From NCBI GenBank assembly GCA_963971425.1, contig OZ020521.1, positions 4,853,519-4,917,518 on the forward strand: DNA of 64,000 nucleotides. Direction: 5' to 3'. Source of the DNA: Bryoerythrophyllum caledonicum. Its lineage: Eukaryota; Streptophyta; Bryopsida; Pottiales; Pottiaceae. Positions 11,037 through 23,515 of this stretch are shown piece by piece. The first letter of the stretch is position 1; each line of letters starts with the position of its first letter. A program made the translations under genes and the position numbers. The notes beneath the pieces were generated by a model. It saw only the letters and a list, made by a program, of their open reading frames with translations. It was not told the origin of the DNA and made no database searches.

Positions 11037-11463
11037 TTCCTCTACGCAAAGGAATTACGCAACAACTTTGAAAGCTCACATACCTTGCACATGTCTTGAT
11101 AGAAAAAACCCAAAGATCGCGGGACGCCAATCAACCACCGCATCGTTTCGTCCACCGCTTCAAAAAAAAAACAAAACGACCTTCAAGTCCATGCGGAAAT
11201 CCTATGAAGCAAAACACTCTTCTACCAAATGAATCCTCGAGGTTAGCTTGGATCCTTATATACTTCCAAATTGAATCCATATTTAATAATATTGTTCAAT
11301 AATAGAAAAATATTACAATAATCCAAATTGAATCCATATTTAGTATTGTTCACTTTACAAAATCCTATAATCCATTATTTGAATATTAGACTTATCTAAT
11401 TCACTTTTGGAAGGTCGAATTGGACGATAAAAATAGAATCAAGATATTTCATCACGACACCAT

Positions 11464-11693
11464 GTGGGGCCCACACGAAGTTCATATTAACTACTTTTGC
11501 CCATAACTTCGTATCATCATAACTTATACCCGAATGGAATATTCGATGACTTTGGAGCAAAGGTGAAGTATGGTACGGTGGGTCCCACCACATGGATGCT
11601 TTGTGGATCAACATTCCAACAATGCAAATATGATCATTGGTGTGTGAAGATCTACCGGATATAAATAGTATGTGGGGCCCACGTGGGACCCAC
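11464..11693. promoter_or_regulatory. Four GTGGGNCCCAC palindromes with a TATA-like box (per unit; unit 1 shown)
   Basis: GTGGGGCCCAC at 11464-11474, GTGGGTCCCAC at 11578-11588, GTGGGGCCCAC at 11672-11682 and GTGGGACCCAC at 11683-11693. The last two abut and create a CACGTG G-box core. TATAAATA lies at 11660-11667. GTGGGNCCCAC matches the known binding consensus of plant TCP transcription factors. The set recurs in every amplified unit and is absent from the diverged monomers. A promoter role is an inference. Confidence 0.45.
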
Positions 11694-14600
11694 CGTACAC
11701 TTATATGTCTCTTACCGTAATAAATGCACAAATGGATATCTATGATATTGGGAGTGAGACCCTCCAAATATTGCCACATGGAGGGAGAGAGGATTTAGAG
11801 AAAAAGTTCAAGGGGGTGGGGACCGCGGTGTATTTTTGGGGGGGCACTTACTGTTATGCTTTTTCTTCATATACCTAAGGCAACCCGGGCATCTAAAGTG
11901 AATAGCGGGTATCTAAAATAAATGAGTGGGACTACCCTTGACCCCTAAATTACCAAGATTGACCTTCAAGGACCGGGCGGGTTCCGCTTGTGTCAATCTT
12001 TAGCATTCTTTTCCAAAAAATTATCGTAGATGGACATTACTAAAAGCTTTGTGTGAGTCCAAGTTTTTCCCCAATCCGACATTTAATGAAAAAGTTATAC
12101 GGTTTTGAAGTTCGAATGGGGAGAGCGGGCCCGTCGGGCAACTCCAAATACTTTTGCTAAGACACTCTATTGAAGGTGATATTTTCAACAACGACAAATA
12201 ATATTATTTCCTTTCATCTTGTCAAGAAAAATCTCTTGTCTTTAGTGAGAAATAGCATATGAATCCAAGTCATACATTTTCACACATTGTCGCACATTGT
12301 CGGGCTAAGTACCAAAAAATCTTCTTCTTTTCCACATAAAACTTAGTGATCTTCATATTTTTACTTTTTTATTTTCCCCACGGCATTGTGCGGTGTAAAC
12401 CTTTCCATTGACCATTCGGATTCTCATTCTAGAACATATTAGGTTCACAAAAAAATAAAACGTGAATTGATAGTTTTTGAACCTCCACTCCTTGCACAAT
12501 TTTTTTGAAAATGCTACAACTCTCCCCAACCTCTAAAATTTTGTGAACAAGGAGTTGATTGCATGTTCAACATGATTGTAATAGCTTAACATATTGTGTA
12601 GTGCAAAAAATTCACAACAAGTGATGTCAAAGTCAGCTGATCCTCTCAAAGCATTAAAGAAAATGACATCTTCCTACATTTCAAACGCTATAATCTTCCG
12701 ATCCGTACGGTCAAAAAATGTGAAATTTTGCAGGCATGTTAATGACCTAGTCGTGTTCAAGATCCTACGGTCAAAACTTGAAAAAAAGACCCGGAGTTTC
12801 TCCTTTACACCCTACAACAGAATCTACATTTTTAAGGCGGGTTTTGTCAAGAAACTCTAGGTGTTAGGAAAAACCAATGCAACAAAGGGAGGGGTCGAGG
12901 CCTCGACCCCTCTTCCTCTACGCAAAGGAATTACGCAACAACTTTGAAAGCTCACATACCTTGCACATGTCTTGATAGAAAAAACCCAAAGATCGCGGGA
13001 CGCCAATCAACCACCGCATCGTTTCGTCCACCGCTTCAAAAAAAAAACAAAACGACCTTCAAGTCCATGCGGAAATCCTATGAAGCAAAACACTCTTCTA
13101 CCAAATGAATCCTCGAGGTTAGCTTGGATCCTTATATACTTCCAAATTGAATCCATATTTAATAATATTGTTCAATAATAGAAAAATATTACAATAATCC
13201 AAATTGAATCCATATTTAGTATTGTTCACTTTACAAAATCCTATAATCCATTATTTGAATATTAGACTTATCTAATTCACTTTTGGAAGGTCGAATTGGA
13301 CGATAAAAATAGAATCAAGATATTTCATCACGACACCATGTGGGGCCCACACGAAGTTCATATTAACTACTTTTGCCCATAACTTCGTATCATCATAACT
13401 TATACCCGAATGGAATATTCGATGACTTTGGAGCAAAGGTGAAGTATGGTACGGTGGGTCCCACCACATGGATGCTTTGTGGATCAACATTCCAACAATG
13501 CAAATATGATCATTGGTGTGTGAAGATCTACCGGATATAAATAGTATGTGGGGCCCACGTGGGACCCACCGTACACTTATATGTCTCTTACCGTAATAAA
13601 TGCACAAATGGATATCTATGATATTGGGAGTGAGACCCTCCAAATATTGCCACATGGAGGGAGAGAGGATTTAGAGAAAAAGTTCAAGGGGGTGGGGACC
13701 GCGGTGTATTTTTGGGGGGGCACTTACTGTTATGCTTTTTCTTCATATACCTAAGGCAACCCGGGCATCTAAAGTGAATAGCGGGTATCTAAAATAAATG
13801 AGTGGGACTACCCTTGACCCCTAAATTACCAAGATTGACCTTCAAGGACCGGGCGGGTTCCGCTTGTGTCAATCTTTAGCATTCTTTTCCAAAAAATTAT
13901 CGTAGATGGACATTACTAAAAGCTTTGTGTGAGTCCAAGTTTTTCCCCAATCCGACATTTAATGAAAAAGTTATACGGTTTTGAAGTTCGAATGGGGAGA
14001 GCGGGCCCGTCGGGCAACTCCAAATACTTTTGCTAAGACACTCTATTGAAGGTGATATTTTCAACAACGACAAATAATATTATTTCCTTTCATCTTGTCA
14101 AGAAAAATCTCTTGTCTTTAGTGAGAAATAGCATATGAATCCAAGTCATACATTTTCACACATTGTCGCACATTGTCGGGCTAAGTACCAAAAAATCTTC
14201 TTCTTTTCCACATAAAACTTAGTGATCTTCATATTTTTACTTTTTTATTTTCCCCACGGCATTGTGCGGTGTAAACCTTTCCATTGACCATTCGGATTCT
14301 CATTCTAGAACATATTAGGTTCACAAAAAAATAAAACGTGAATTGATAGTTTTTGAACCTCCACTCCTTGCACAATTTTTTTGAAAATGCTACAACTCTC
14401 CCCAACCTCTAAAATTTTGTGAACAAGGAGTTGATTGCATGTTCAACATGATTGTAATAGCTTAACATATTGTGTAGTGCAAAAAATTCACAACAAGTGA
14501 TGTCAAAGTCAGCTGATCCTCTCAAAGCATTAAAGAAAATGACATCTTCCTACATTTCAAACGCTATAATCTTCCGATCCGTACGGTCAAAAAATGTGAA

Positions 14601-14764
14601 ATTTTGCAGGCATGTTAATGACCTAGTCGTGTTCAAGATCCTACGGTCAAAACTTGAAAAAAAGACCCGGAGTTTCTCCTTTACACCCTACAACAGAATC
14701 TACATTTTTAAGGCGGGTTTTGTCAAGAAACTCTAGGTGTTAGGAAAAACCAATGCAACAAAGG

Positions 14765-14864
14765 GAGGGGTCGAGGCCTCGACCCCTCTTGCCATACAAC
14801 ACAAGGCCATACAACACAAGGCCATACAACAAACACAAGGGAGGGGTCGAGGCCTCGACCCCTC
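14765..14864. repeat. Duplicated palindrome cluster in array 1 unit 3
   Basis: Two perfect 24-bp palindromes (14765-14788 and 14841-14864) flank two GCCATACAACACAAG repeats and one longer variant. Units 1 and 2 have a single palindrome and none of the spacer repeats. This is intermediate between the one-palindrome units and the three-palindrome units of array 2. Confidence 0.9.
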
Positions 14865-15976
14865 TTCCTCTACGCAAAGGAATTACGCAACAACTTTGAA
14901 AGCTCACATACCTTGCACATGTCTTGATAGAAAAAACCCAAAGATCGCGGGACGCCAATCAACCACCGCATCGTTTCGTCCACCGCTTCAAAAAAAAAAC
15001 AAAACGACCTTCAAGTCCATGCGGAAATCCTATGAAGCAAAACACTCTTCTACCAAATGAATCCTCGAGGTTAGCTTGGATCCTTATATACTTCCAAATT
15101 GAATCCATATTTAATAATATTGTTCAATAATAGAAAAATATTACAATAATCCAAATTGAATCCATATTTAGTATTGTTCACTTTACAAAATCCTATAATC
15201 CATTATTTGAATATTAGACTTATCTAATTCACTTTTGGAAGGTCGAATTGGACGATAAAAATAGAATCAAGATATTTCATCACGACACCATGTGGGGCCC
15301 ACACGAAGTTCATATTAACTACTTTTGCCCATAACTTCGTATCATCATAACTTATACCCGAATGGAATATTCGATGACTTTGGAGCAAAGGTGAAGTATG
15401 GTACGGTGGGTCCCACCACATGGATGCTTTGTGGATCAACATTCCAACAATGCAAATATGATCATTGGTGTGTGAAGATCTACCGGATATAAATAGTATG
15501 TGGGGCCCACGTGGGACCCACCGTACACTTATATGTCTCTTACCGTAATAAATGCACAAATGGATATCTATGATATTGGGAGTGAGACCCTCCAAATATT
15601 GCCACATGGAGGGAGAGAGGATTTAGAGAAAAAGTTCAAGGGGGTGGGGACCGCGGTGTATTTTTGGGGGGGCACTTACTGTTATGCTTTTTCTTCATAT
15701 ACCTAAGGCAACCCGGGCATCTAAAGTGAATAGCGGGTATCTAAAATAAATGAGTGGGACTACCCTTGACCCCTAAATTACCAAGATTGACCTTCAAGGA
15801 CCGGGCGGGTTCCGCTTGTGTCAATCTTTAGCATTCTTTTCCAAAAAATTATCGTAGATGGACATTACTAAAAGCTTTGTGTGAGTCCAAGTTTTTCCCC
15901 AATCCGACATTTAATGAAAAAGTTATACGGTTTTGAAGTTCGAATGGGGAGAGCGGGCCCGTCGGGCAATTCCAAA

Positions 15977-16269
15977 CGTGCCCTTGTCTTTGCAAATGGC
16001 ACAACTTACGTTTTGGAAAAATTGGCTTACGCCGAATCGAGTACAACTGGTGCTCCGTTTTTGTACCTCAGATCGCACTTGGCACTTTGGGGATCTCTAT
16101 GATTTTGGGCTTCGAGTGGCTTGGAGGGGGTGGGCCCTTATATTGATGGCACGTTTTCATTTTAGTTGGTCGATAGGTATTTTTCAGAATTTCTTTTGGC
16201 AAGGTTGGCATGTGCATGACATCAAGACATGTGCAAGGTATGTGAGCTTTCAAAGTTGTTGCGTAATTC
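15977..16269. other. Array 1 edge: unrelated sequence ending in an inverted satellite fragment at the assembly gap
   Basis: Satellite homology stops at about 15976 and is replaced by about 245 bp of unrelated sequence. From 16221 to 16269 the sequence is the reverse complement of the unit segment that lies just to the right of the palindrome cluster (compare 11052-11100). The contig then stops about 13 bp before the palindrome would be reached in that inverted unit. Confidence 0.75.
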
Positions 16270-16469
16270 NNNNNNNNNNNNNNNNNNNNNNNNNNNNNNN
16301 NNNNNNNNNNNNNNNNNNNNNNNNNNNNNNNNNNNNNNNNNNNNNNNNNNNNNNNNNNNNNNNNNNNNNNNNNNNNNNNNNNNNNNNNNNNNNNNNNNNN
16401 NNNNNNNNNNNNNNNNNNNNNNNNNNNNNNNNNNNNNNNNNNNNNNNNNNNNNNNNNNNNNNNNNNNNN
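16270..16469. other. Assembly gap (200 N)
   Basis: Exactly 200 undetermined bases. A round number suggests a placeholder of unknown true size, so linkage and distance across it are uncertain. Confidence 0.98.
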
Positions 16470-16879
16470 TCAAGCATCACTACGTATACGGCTAACACCT
16501 GCAACGTATCTTGAGGTAAACACTTATTTTTATACAAGTTTAAGATTGATTCTTGATTGATCTTTTGTACTATGTTGTTTGTAGAATAACCTTTGTGTGG
16601 ATGTACAAACCCTTTCTTTTATTAGCGATTGTAACAAGTTCCAATGGTGTCAGTAATAGCAAGTAGACAACATGGTTCACTTTCTTCCATAGGTTCAGTG
16701 GATTCCCTTTGTTTCAGTTCACTTGAATTCAAAAGGTTGCATCACACATGATTTAGGTTCACTATCATCATGTGAAGAATGATTAGTTTCATTATACACC
16801 ATTGTTTATGAATGCAAAAGAGGTGTAGCATATTTAACTACAATGGATCAAGTGTCAAAAATTGGCTTGTTGAACGTTC
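16470..16879. other. Unassigned AT-rich sequence right of the gap
   Basis: No open frame of note, RNA gene or recognisable repeat seen. It lies between the gap and the diverged monomer upstream of E2, and could hold the 5' end of E2. Confidence 0.4.
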
Positions 16880-17750
16880 GGCCAGGTTTCTATGGTGTCA
16901 ATTTCCAACATTCCTCTTTGAAAATTTTACTATAGAAAGGCATTACCAAAACCTTAGTGGGAAAACAGTTTTTACCTAAATTAGACATTTGATCAAAAAG
17001 TTTTAGGGTTTTAAATGTCAAATGGGGAGAGCGGGCAAGTCGGGCACCTCAAAAAACTTTTGCTAGGACACTCTGTTGATTGTGAGATTTTCTGTACTCG
17101 AAAGTAATATTATTTCCCTTGATGTTGTCAAAATAAGTTCTTGTCTTTAGTGAAAAATAGCATACCAATCAAAATCAAACATTTTCACACATTCTTAGTC
17201 AGTGTTGGACAAGGTAGCAAAAAAACTTCATCTTTTCCAAATAAAACCTAGATATCTTTTTATTTTACACTTTTTATTTTTTTCACAACAATATGTGGTG
17301 TAAACCTTCTTATTGACCATTTGGATTACGAATCTAAAACATATTAAGTTCACAAAAAATTACAATGTGAATTAACAAATTTCGAACTTCTACTCTTTGC
17401 ACAATTGTTTGGAATATTCTACACCCGTCCTCTACCTCTAAAAAATGGTGTACAAGGAACTAACAACATGCTTAACAAGATGGTAATGGGTTTAGACCTT
17501 GTGTAGTGCAAAATTTGACTCCAAGGGAAGTCAAAGCTTGCTAATCCACTGCACGCAAAGAAGAAAATGAACCATATGGTTGACTTCAAACACTATAATC
17601 TCTCAATCCGTGCGGTCAAAGTTTATGAATTTTTTTTACATATTGCTCAAATAAGTCTTAATTGAGATCCTACGGTCAAAAATAGAAATAAAAATTTTCG
17701 TTTCCCATATTTACATTGCACTAGAATCCAACAGTTCTGAAGTGTTTTTG
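16880..17750 (+). repeat. Strongly diverged satellite monomer upstream of E2
   Basis: It aligns in order with the array unit: the GGTGTCAATTTCC region, AATGGGGAGAGCGGGC near 17022, CTTTTGCTAGGACACTCTGTTG, the TTTGCACAATTGTTT region, TAGTGCAAAATTTGAC and GATCCTACGGTCAAAA. It lacks the GC-rich palindrome and the GTGGGNCCCAC segment. Relative to its neighbouring transposase gene it is in the opposite orientation from the monomer beside E1. Confidence 0.75.
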
Positions 17751-17961
17751 GTGTAAAAATATCATTATACCTTCAGGGTTAAGGACTCTGTGTATGGAGT
17801 TCATGCTCTACAAATTCTTAATTTTATCATTTCAAAGGTGTTTTATCAAAAGGTCCAATACCATCATCATATTTTGAACAGTAAATATGTGTTTAGAAAT
17901 ATATCTTTTATCAGATGAATGGTGCTTTAAAGGATAACAATTGGTACATGTATTTTGACTA

Positions 17962-20900
17962 ATGTGCAGCGATAATGTTCTTACATACAGAATAGTGTTA
18001 ATGGAGAGCCGCACGATTCAGACTCCTTTGATACGGCCACACATCCAAAGGGACAATATGCCTTCTAATAGCTCTGTGGGGGCCCGATTAGTACGAGCAG
18101 CACGTGCAAGGCAAATTCAACAGAGATCTGTTGGGATCATGACTTCTGAATTGGAAAGGGCAGTAGAATTGCTTTCAGAAAGAGGAGATGTGGTGGGCTT
18201 AGCAACTAGGGAGCATTCATTCAAAAGTGGCATGGAATTGAATAGGTCGAAGTTGTTCCCATTTGAGGTGGCGGTGCGTATCACTAGAGTAGATGATGCA
18301 TTGCATTGGACCGGAGAGATTGTAGCAGAACGTCTTGGCATGTGTGTGGGCTTGATCATTCGTTGGCATCGATCTTTGCTACGTGTAGTGACTGTAGAAC
18401 CTGATATCACAGGTGTCCATGGTGACATTGGATCACAGATAGCGCCTACAGAAGTGATGGCCCCAGAATTTGATTTTCCTGAGTTCGTCAACACACCAGG
18501 ATCCACCCAGAGGTCTCGACGCAGTAGTCATGCTTCAAATGCGGAAGATGAAAATTCGCCGTTTTCCCAGCCTACTCTCTCAAACATCCAAGATTTGCCC
18601 CATGTAGATGGATTTGCTTATGTTAGACCAGTACGTCGTCCATATTCTATGCAAAATAGGAGAAGGAGAGATTCAAGGGAGCCATCATTGACAGAAGCTA
18701 GACCATCTAAGGTATCGCTTAAAAGCGTGCAAATTGCAATGGCACAAGGAGGATGCAAACGCAATTGTTTGAGGGACGTTCCAGCAAGGTATCTATTAGA
18801 CATGCGATATAATGCATGGGGTAATGAGTTTTCAGTTCGAAGTACGTGGATGAGACAGATGCTGGTTTCTTTTTACACAAGGATGGAAGGAACTCGTCGA
18901 GACAAGTTTGTAACAAAGTTAGATGGGAAAGAAGTTTGTAATGCTTGCTACGCTCTTGGGGTTGGATATTCACAGAGGCGCTTTAAGCAATTGAAGAAGG
19001 ACTATCTAATATATGGAAGAGTGACATCGATTCACGGCAATACGCTTTCAGATCCGATAAGAGAGAGTACTAGAATGTCTGCAGCAGAGGCTTGTTTTAA
19101 ATCGTTTGTCGATGAAGCTGGTTGTCCTCAACCTCATCGTTGTATTCGCCGTAAGAGTGACAACGAAGTGGTGCCTCTCATTCTCCTTCCTATGAATACA
19201 GCCAAATTTGATGTATTCAATTACGTGAACGAGGAGGTCAAGAGAATTTGTAATGGAGAAATCATTTCTATGAGTTCGTTCCGGAGGATGTGGCGCATCA
19301 AGTATCCCCACGTTCAGGTACCTCCATTCTCGAGATTTTCAAAGTGTTATCATTGTTGGGAATATAAATGTGCCATGGAGGGAACCACCAATGCAGATGC
19401 AAGGATAAAGATAAAGGAGTTGTTTATGTTGCATCTGCGCAACCAGATGGAAGAACGTAGGCATTATTGGATATTCAAGAGGTCGTGTTATATTAGCCCT
19501 GAGTTGTACATGTGCATCATAGTAGATGGCATGGACCAAAACACGACCATGGTACCGAGGATGCGTCAGACTGTGAAGAACATTGAACACCGGTTTGTGA
19601 AGACCCATTTGTGTGGTGCTCTTGTACATGGGATTGGTTTATATTGCGACGTGTGGTTTGGGGCTCACCACAAACACGATAGCAATCAAGTCGTGAGTAC
19701 ATTGTTGTACGTGATTGGAGATGTACTGCGGAGGAGGGGCTTTTTGCCACCAACACTGCGAATTCAGGCCGACAACTGCACGCGTGAGAACAAAAACATT
19801 TATATGTTTGCTCTATGTGCTACATTGGTGGGATTGGGGTTTTTTCAGGAGGTGGAACTATCTTTTGTTATAGTGGGCCATACACACAAAGATATTGATC
19901 AACGCTTCAGTTGTATATCAAATACGTTGAAGAGGTCGGACGTGGACTGGTTGAAGGAAATGATTGGTCTTATAGAACGAGGAACATCTCCTACGGAGGC
20001 ATTTGTTAGCGCCCGGCTGCTATAGAATGTATGGGATTGGAAATTGTTCATAACTCCTCACTTACTGACAGGTCAGGATTCATTGGTGGGCATAACATTT
20101 CCGCACCACATGCGATTCTATATGGACAATCGAGAAGGGACTCGTGAGGTTCGAGTACAACACAAGCATTATTGCAAGGATCCATGGGGACCGGAGGCAG
20201 GGACGAAAACTTTGAGGTCGTTGCCAAATAGGGATGAACGACCATCGTTTGCGGAAGTATTTGCAGCGGACGAACGGGAGTTGAAGGCGTTGGATGACTT
20301 CATTGCATATAAACAAAGGTGCATTCAAAGGTTGCAGCATGAGGACAAGAATCGTGAGGCAAAATTAGAGGCTGAAAGATTGAAACTCTATTTAGCTCAA
20401 TTTCCACACAAAGATCGTAGCAATGAGCATCGTACCTCACCGTTTTGGCCTTCAGAGTTCTCCAACACCGGACCTACATTGATCGCATCTGTAGATGTAA
20501 TGGATGGTGCAAGTGAAGAAAATCGTGAGGTAAATGTCGTAGAGCAGGTAGTGGCCATGCTTCCAAATGCCGAGGCTCGAGGATACTTTGGTATTCGTAG
20601 AGGAAGACCCTCTAATCAAGCAGTGCGTAGGGCACAACAAACAGAGCGCAACTATATTGAGGAACGCGCCGAAGAAGGAGCAATGTATGAAGGTAATCAC
20701 GACCCATTTCCACCATTTAATCGACAATCTGATATCCGTTGTGGACAGTTTGTAGATTTGAGTGTTGATCGAGCAGAGATAGAAGGTGGTGTACCATTCT
20801 ATGTGGGGAAAGTGATTGAAGAAGGGAAAAACCGATGGAGACTTATGATCAAGGTTTGTTGGTATTGGCCCATCATCCAAAGGGGGGTTGCTGATGGACA

Positions 20901-21192
20901 TGGGTCTTCTGCACAACGGTATGCAAATTGCATGGATTCATTATGGGAGCCATCTGGGGAGAGCCATAGTTGGGTAGAGAAAGATGCATGCATTTTTTCA
21001 TGGGTAGACACTTCGGAAAGAACCATGTCCGGGGCCAGCGGGTGGAGAAAGCGCAATGTATTTGGAGTGCAGGTTGAAAGCAGGATTCGCATTCTTCAAT
21101 CGGCAAAGGCTCACATCCTACAATATATTGCAATGCAAACCGAAGCTATCGATGACGACCGTTTGCAAGCAGCCCTAAATTCTATGGAGTAG
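17962..21192 (+). pseudogene. DUF7869-domain transposase (E2), inactivated by an in-frame stop
   Basis: A diverged relative of the 5478-8705 protein, colinear over its whole length. The conserved start is the ATG at 18001; an in-frame ATG at 17962 exists. The frame is open to a TAG at 20023-20025, at the position where E1 has Glu in RHMENIWNW, then continues in the same frame to 21192. The total is 1077 codons against 1076 in E1, so one substitution broke an otherwise full-length gene. Core motifs are IVDGMDQ (D522), IQADNCTRENKN (D604) and VGHTHKDIDQRF. The Glu of E1 (E648) is Lys here (K643), a second lesion if that residue is catalytic. The Cys cluster (FSKCYHCWEYKC) and the C-terminal GQFVDL...PFYVGKV...VCWYWP module are kept. 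Probably non-autonomous or dead. Confidence 0.82.
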
Positions 21193-21246
21193 ATAGTGTG
21201 CCTTTTTGAGAGTATACTAGTTGTGTATGGTATTTGATATATAGTG

Positions 21247-21435
21247 TATGTGTAAGAGTAGTATATTCTAAGGGTGGTGTAAGACGTTATGTCATTAATC
21301 CTTTAGAGTAAAGTTGTGTTTACTATTGGTGCTAAGTCCAATTGTTGAAGCATCTATATTTATTTTTCACCATTGTATGCATTATGTACCCAAGTGCACT
21401 TTTAAATGGCCAAGTGCATAATTGCTTAATTGCGT
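21247..21435 (+). repeat. 3' end of E2, copy A
   Basis: Positions 21247-21389 recur at 28087-28229 with about 10% differences. Positions 21386-21435, ending TGGCCAAGTGCATAATTGC then TTAATTGCGT, recur at 28552-28601. The last part resembles the E1 3' terminus. Confidence 0.7.
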
Positions 21436-21505
21436 GTTATTATAGAAATTTAATAAATACTCATTTTGTAGAACAACCCGAGATACAAGATACATACTTC
21501 CAACC

Positions 21506-23416
21506 ATGCCCTTCCCCCTTATACATATCAATGTAAATGAATGCAATCCCTCAAAAGATATCAACACCAACCAAAACACCATACAAATAAAAGATGAAAC
21601 GGCACACCTTTACGATGAAACAGGCAAGCACCTCATGACTATACCTATAACCAGACTAAAATGGCTATGGAACCAATACTCCAAAGCAAAAGATTCACCA
21701 CACGGATTAACACCTCCTACACAACCATTTGAAATAGAAATAATATGGCTATACCAAAGATACAAATATAGAATTCCAAAAACCGACCCACTTAAACTTG
21801 CACATTACTCTTTGCCAAAAATATTACTTGACCACATCATAACATCTTTCAATATAACTCACACGTACTTTTCCTCACCAGTAACTTGCTCCACTCAAAT
21901 AGATAAGTTTTACTCACCATTTAAAAGAGACAAAATTTTTGGATCTATGGAACAAGCATTTTCTTACAAATGGAAAGGAATAGGCTATGCTCACCCACAT
22001 AACAAAACAGATACCCAGAAAGCTATACACTGGGCTAGACTTGCAGCAGAAAACAATCCAAACACCATTACCATAATAACTACTCCCGACAACAACTGGT
22101 ACCATAACCTAACACCACACAAAGGCCCCTATCCAGACACACATGTTGTTACATATATACGAGCAGATACAATAACATATGAAGAACCAACAAAACCACC
22201 CGAATTTACTAAAACACAAATAGAACCTTCTGCTCTTCACATATTATGTGTACACCATAAAAACATCAGTGTTGGAAATAATGAACAAATCACCGCCCTA
22301 ACCACAATTTTTAACAAACTCCAAATCCCTCAACCATACATACAAATTGCCCCGCCAACACAACTAAATACACAAGTTAACAAAAGAAAAGAATGGAACA
22401 CACTCACATATCCAACAGACAACTTAGTCACAAACTACAATACAACAACAATTCCTAACTTCATAAATGATAAACAACCCAAATTCTTATCACAATACTG
22501 CTACTATATTGATGGCTCATTTCTCCCACCAAAAGATATGGGCGATCATTGGACTCGTGAAACTCCAGGATATGGAATATACAATCAATCCAAAAATATA
22601 AAACTAGCCATAAGACTCCCAGGTTTACAAAACATATTTAGAGCTGAAATAATGGCAATATACACAACCCTACAAATTATTACCTCCAAATACCCTAATG
22701 AACCTGCACACATTTTCACAGACTCTCTAAATGGCCTGTACAATATCCAAACACAACTCAAACATCCCACCCAACATAATAACCACCCGGACAAAACCAT
22801 TCTACAAGATATAGTAACACTTTTGCAACAAAGAACACAACCTACATCATTGTACAAAGTACGAGCTCACGCAAATATAGATGGCAACGAAAAAGTTGAC
22901 GAACTAGCCAAACAAGGTAGAGACAAAGATTGCCACAATGCGGCCCTACCACATGAATTTGCACATTCTACACCATATTACTTTTAGAGAGACTGGTGGC
23001 ATTCTATGGACGAAACCCCAGATAAAGGCCCTATAAGATTCCTTGAAAAGCATATTATTAAATATGACAAAGAACATAACTTAACAGACATTGCAACAAA
23101 TTTCCCCAATATAAATAAATGGATAAGTAACACTGACATTGACGATAAACTATCCAATGAATTTTGGACTAATAAACAGGTAACAAACTCCCAAAAAACA
23201 TGCCTCCTAAAACTAAGACATGGTCAATATATGGGCAATGCTAGAAAACAACTATTTTTTGGCAGAGAATTATATCCATCAATCACATGCTCAATATGCG
23301 ACTCCCAAGACCCAGACACATGGTTACATGTACTGCTAAAATGCAAGCAACACCATATACATGCGCTTAGAACAAAAAGACACAATGAGCAGTTTGGGAA
23401 ATTAAAAAACTACTAG
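21506..23416 (+). pseudogene. Retroelement polyprotein fragment with RNase H domain
   Basis: Open from 21506 to a TAG at 22985-22987, then in the same frame to 23416. RNase H active-site residues are visible: D336 (YYIDGSF), E381 (RAEIMAIY), D406 (FTDSLNG) and D465 (GNEKVDELAKQG). Upstream lies a conserved block (FGSMEQAFSYKWKGIGYAHP) of unknown role. Downstream of the stop a segment with CSICDSQDPDTWLHVLLKC and a following His looks like a zinc-binding knuckle. At about 23387 a one-base deletion shifts the frame; in the new frame the protein continues (VWEIKKLL...) to the Tc1-like insertion at 23516. The protein is rich in Asn, Thr, Ile and Lys, and the DNA is much more A-rich than the host genes at 1-3156. 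Confidence 0.75.
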
Positions 23417-23515
23417 TCTCATCAAAAAATTCAAGATGTTATACCCTCATGAATGCGGGCACATGTAATGATAAACCACCAGAGAATACACTCCCTCCAT
23501 GGCTATTACCATGTA

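Larger units (their letters stand above)
10231..15976 (+). repeat. Satellite tandem array 1 (three ~1.9-kb units plus a stub)
   Basis: Units start at GAAGTTCGAATGG: 10231-12106 (1876 bp), 12107-13982 (1876 bp) and 13983-15934 (1952 bp), then a 42-bp stub. They are almost identical to each other. Unit 3 is longer because its palindrome cluster is duplicated with two 15-bp GCCATACAACACAAG repeats. The short open frames that recur once per unit (88, 68 and 127 residues) have no family resemblance and overlap on both strands. I treat the array as noncoding satellite. Confidence 0.93.

Noticed and set aside
11490-11515. loxP-like half site ATAACTTCGTAT in each unit
   Set aside because: Only one arm is present; there is no inverted second arm at the proper spacing. 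A 12-base match is plausibly chance, repeated by amplification.
15933-16514. Open frame spanning the N gap
   Set aside because: It is created by reading through undetermined bases and has no support.
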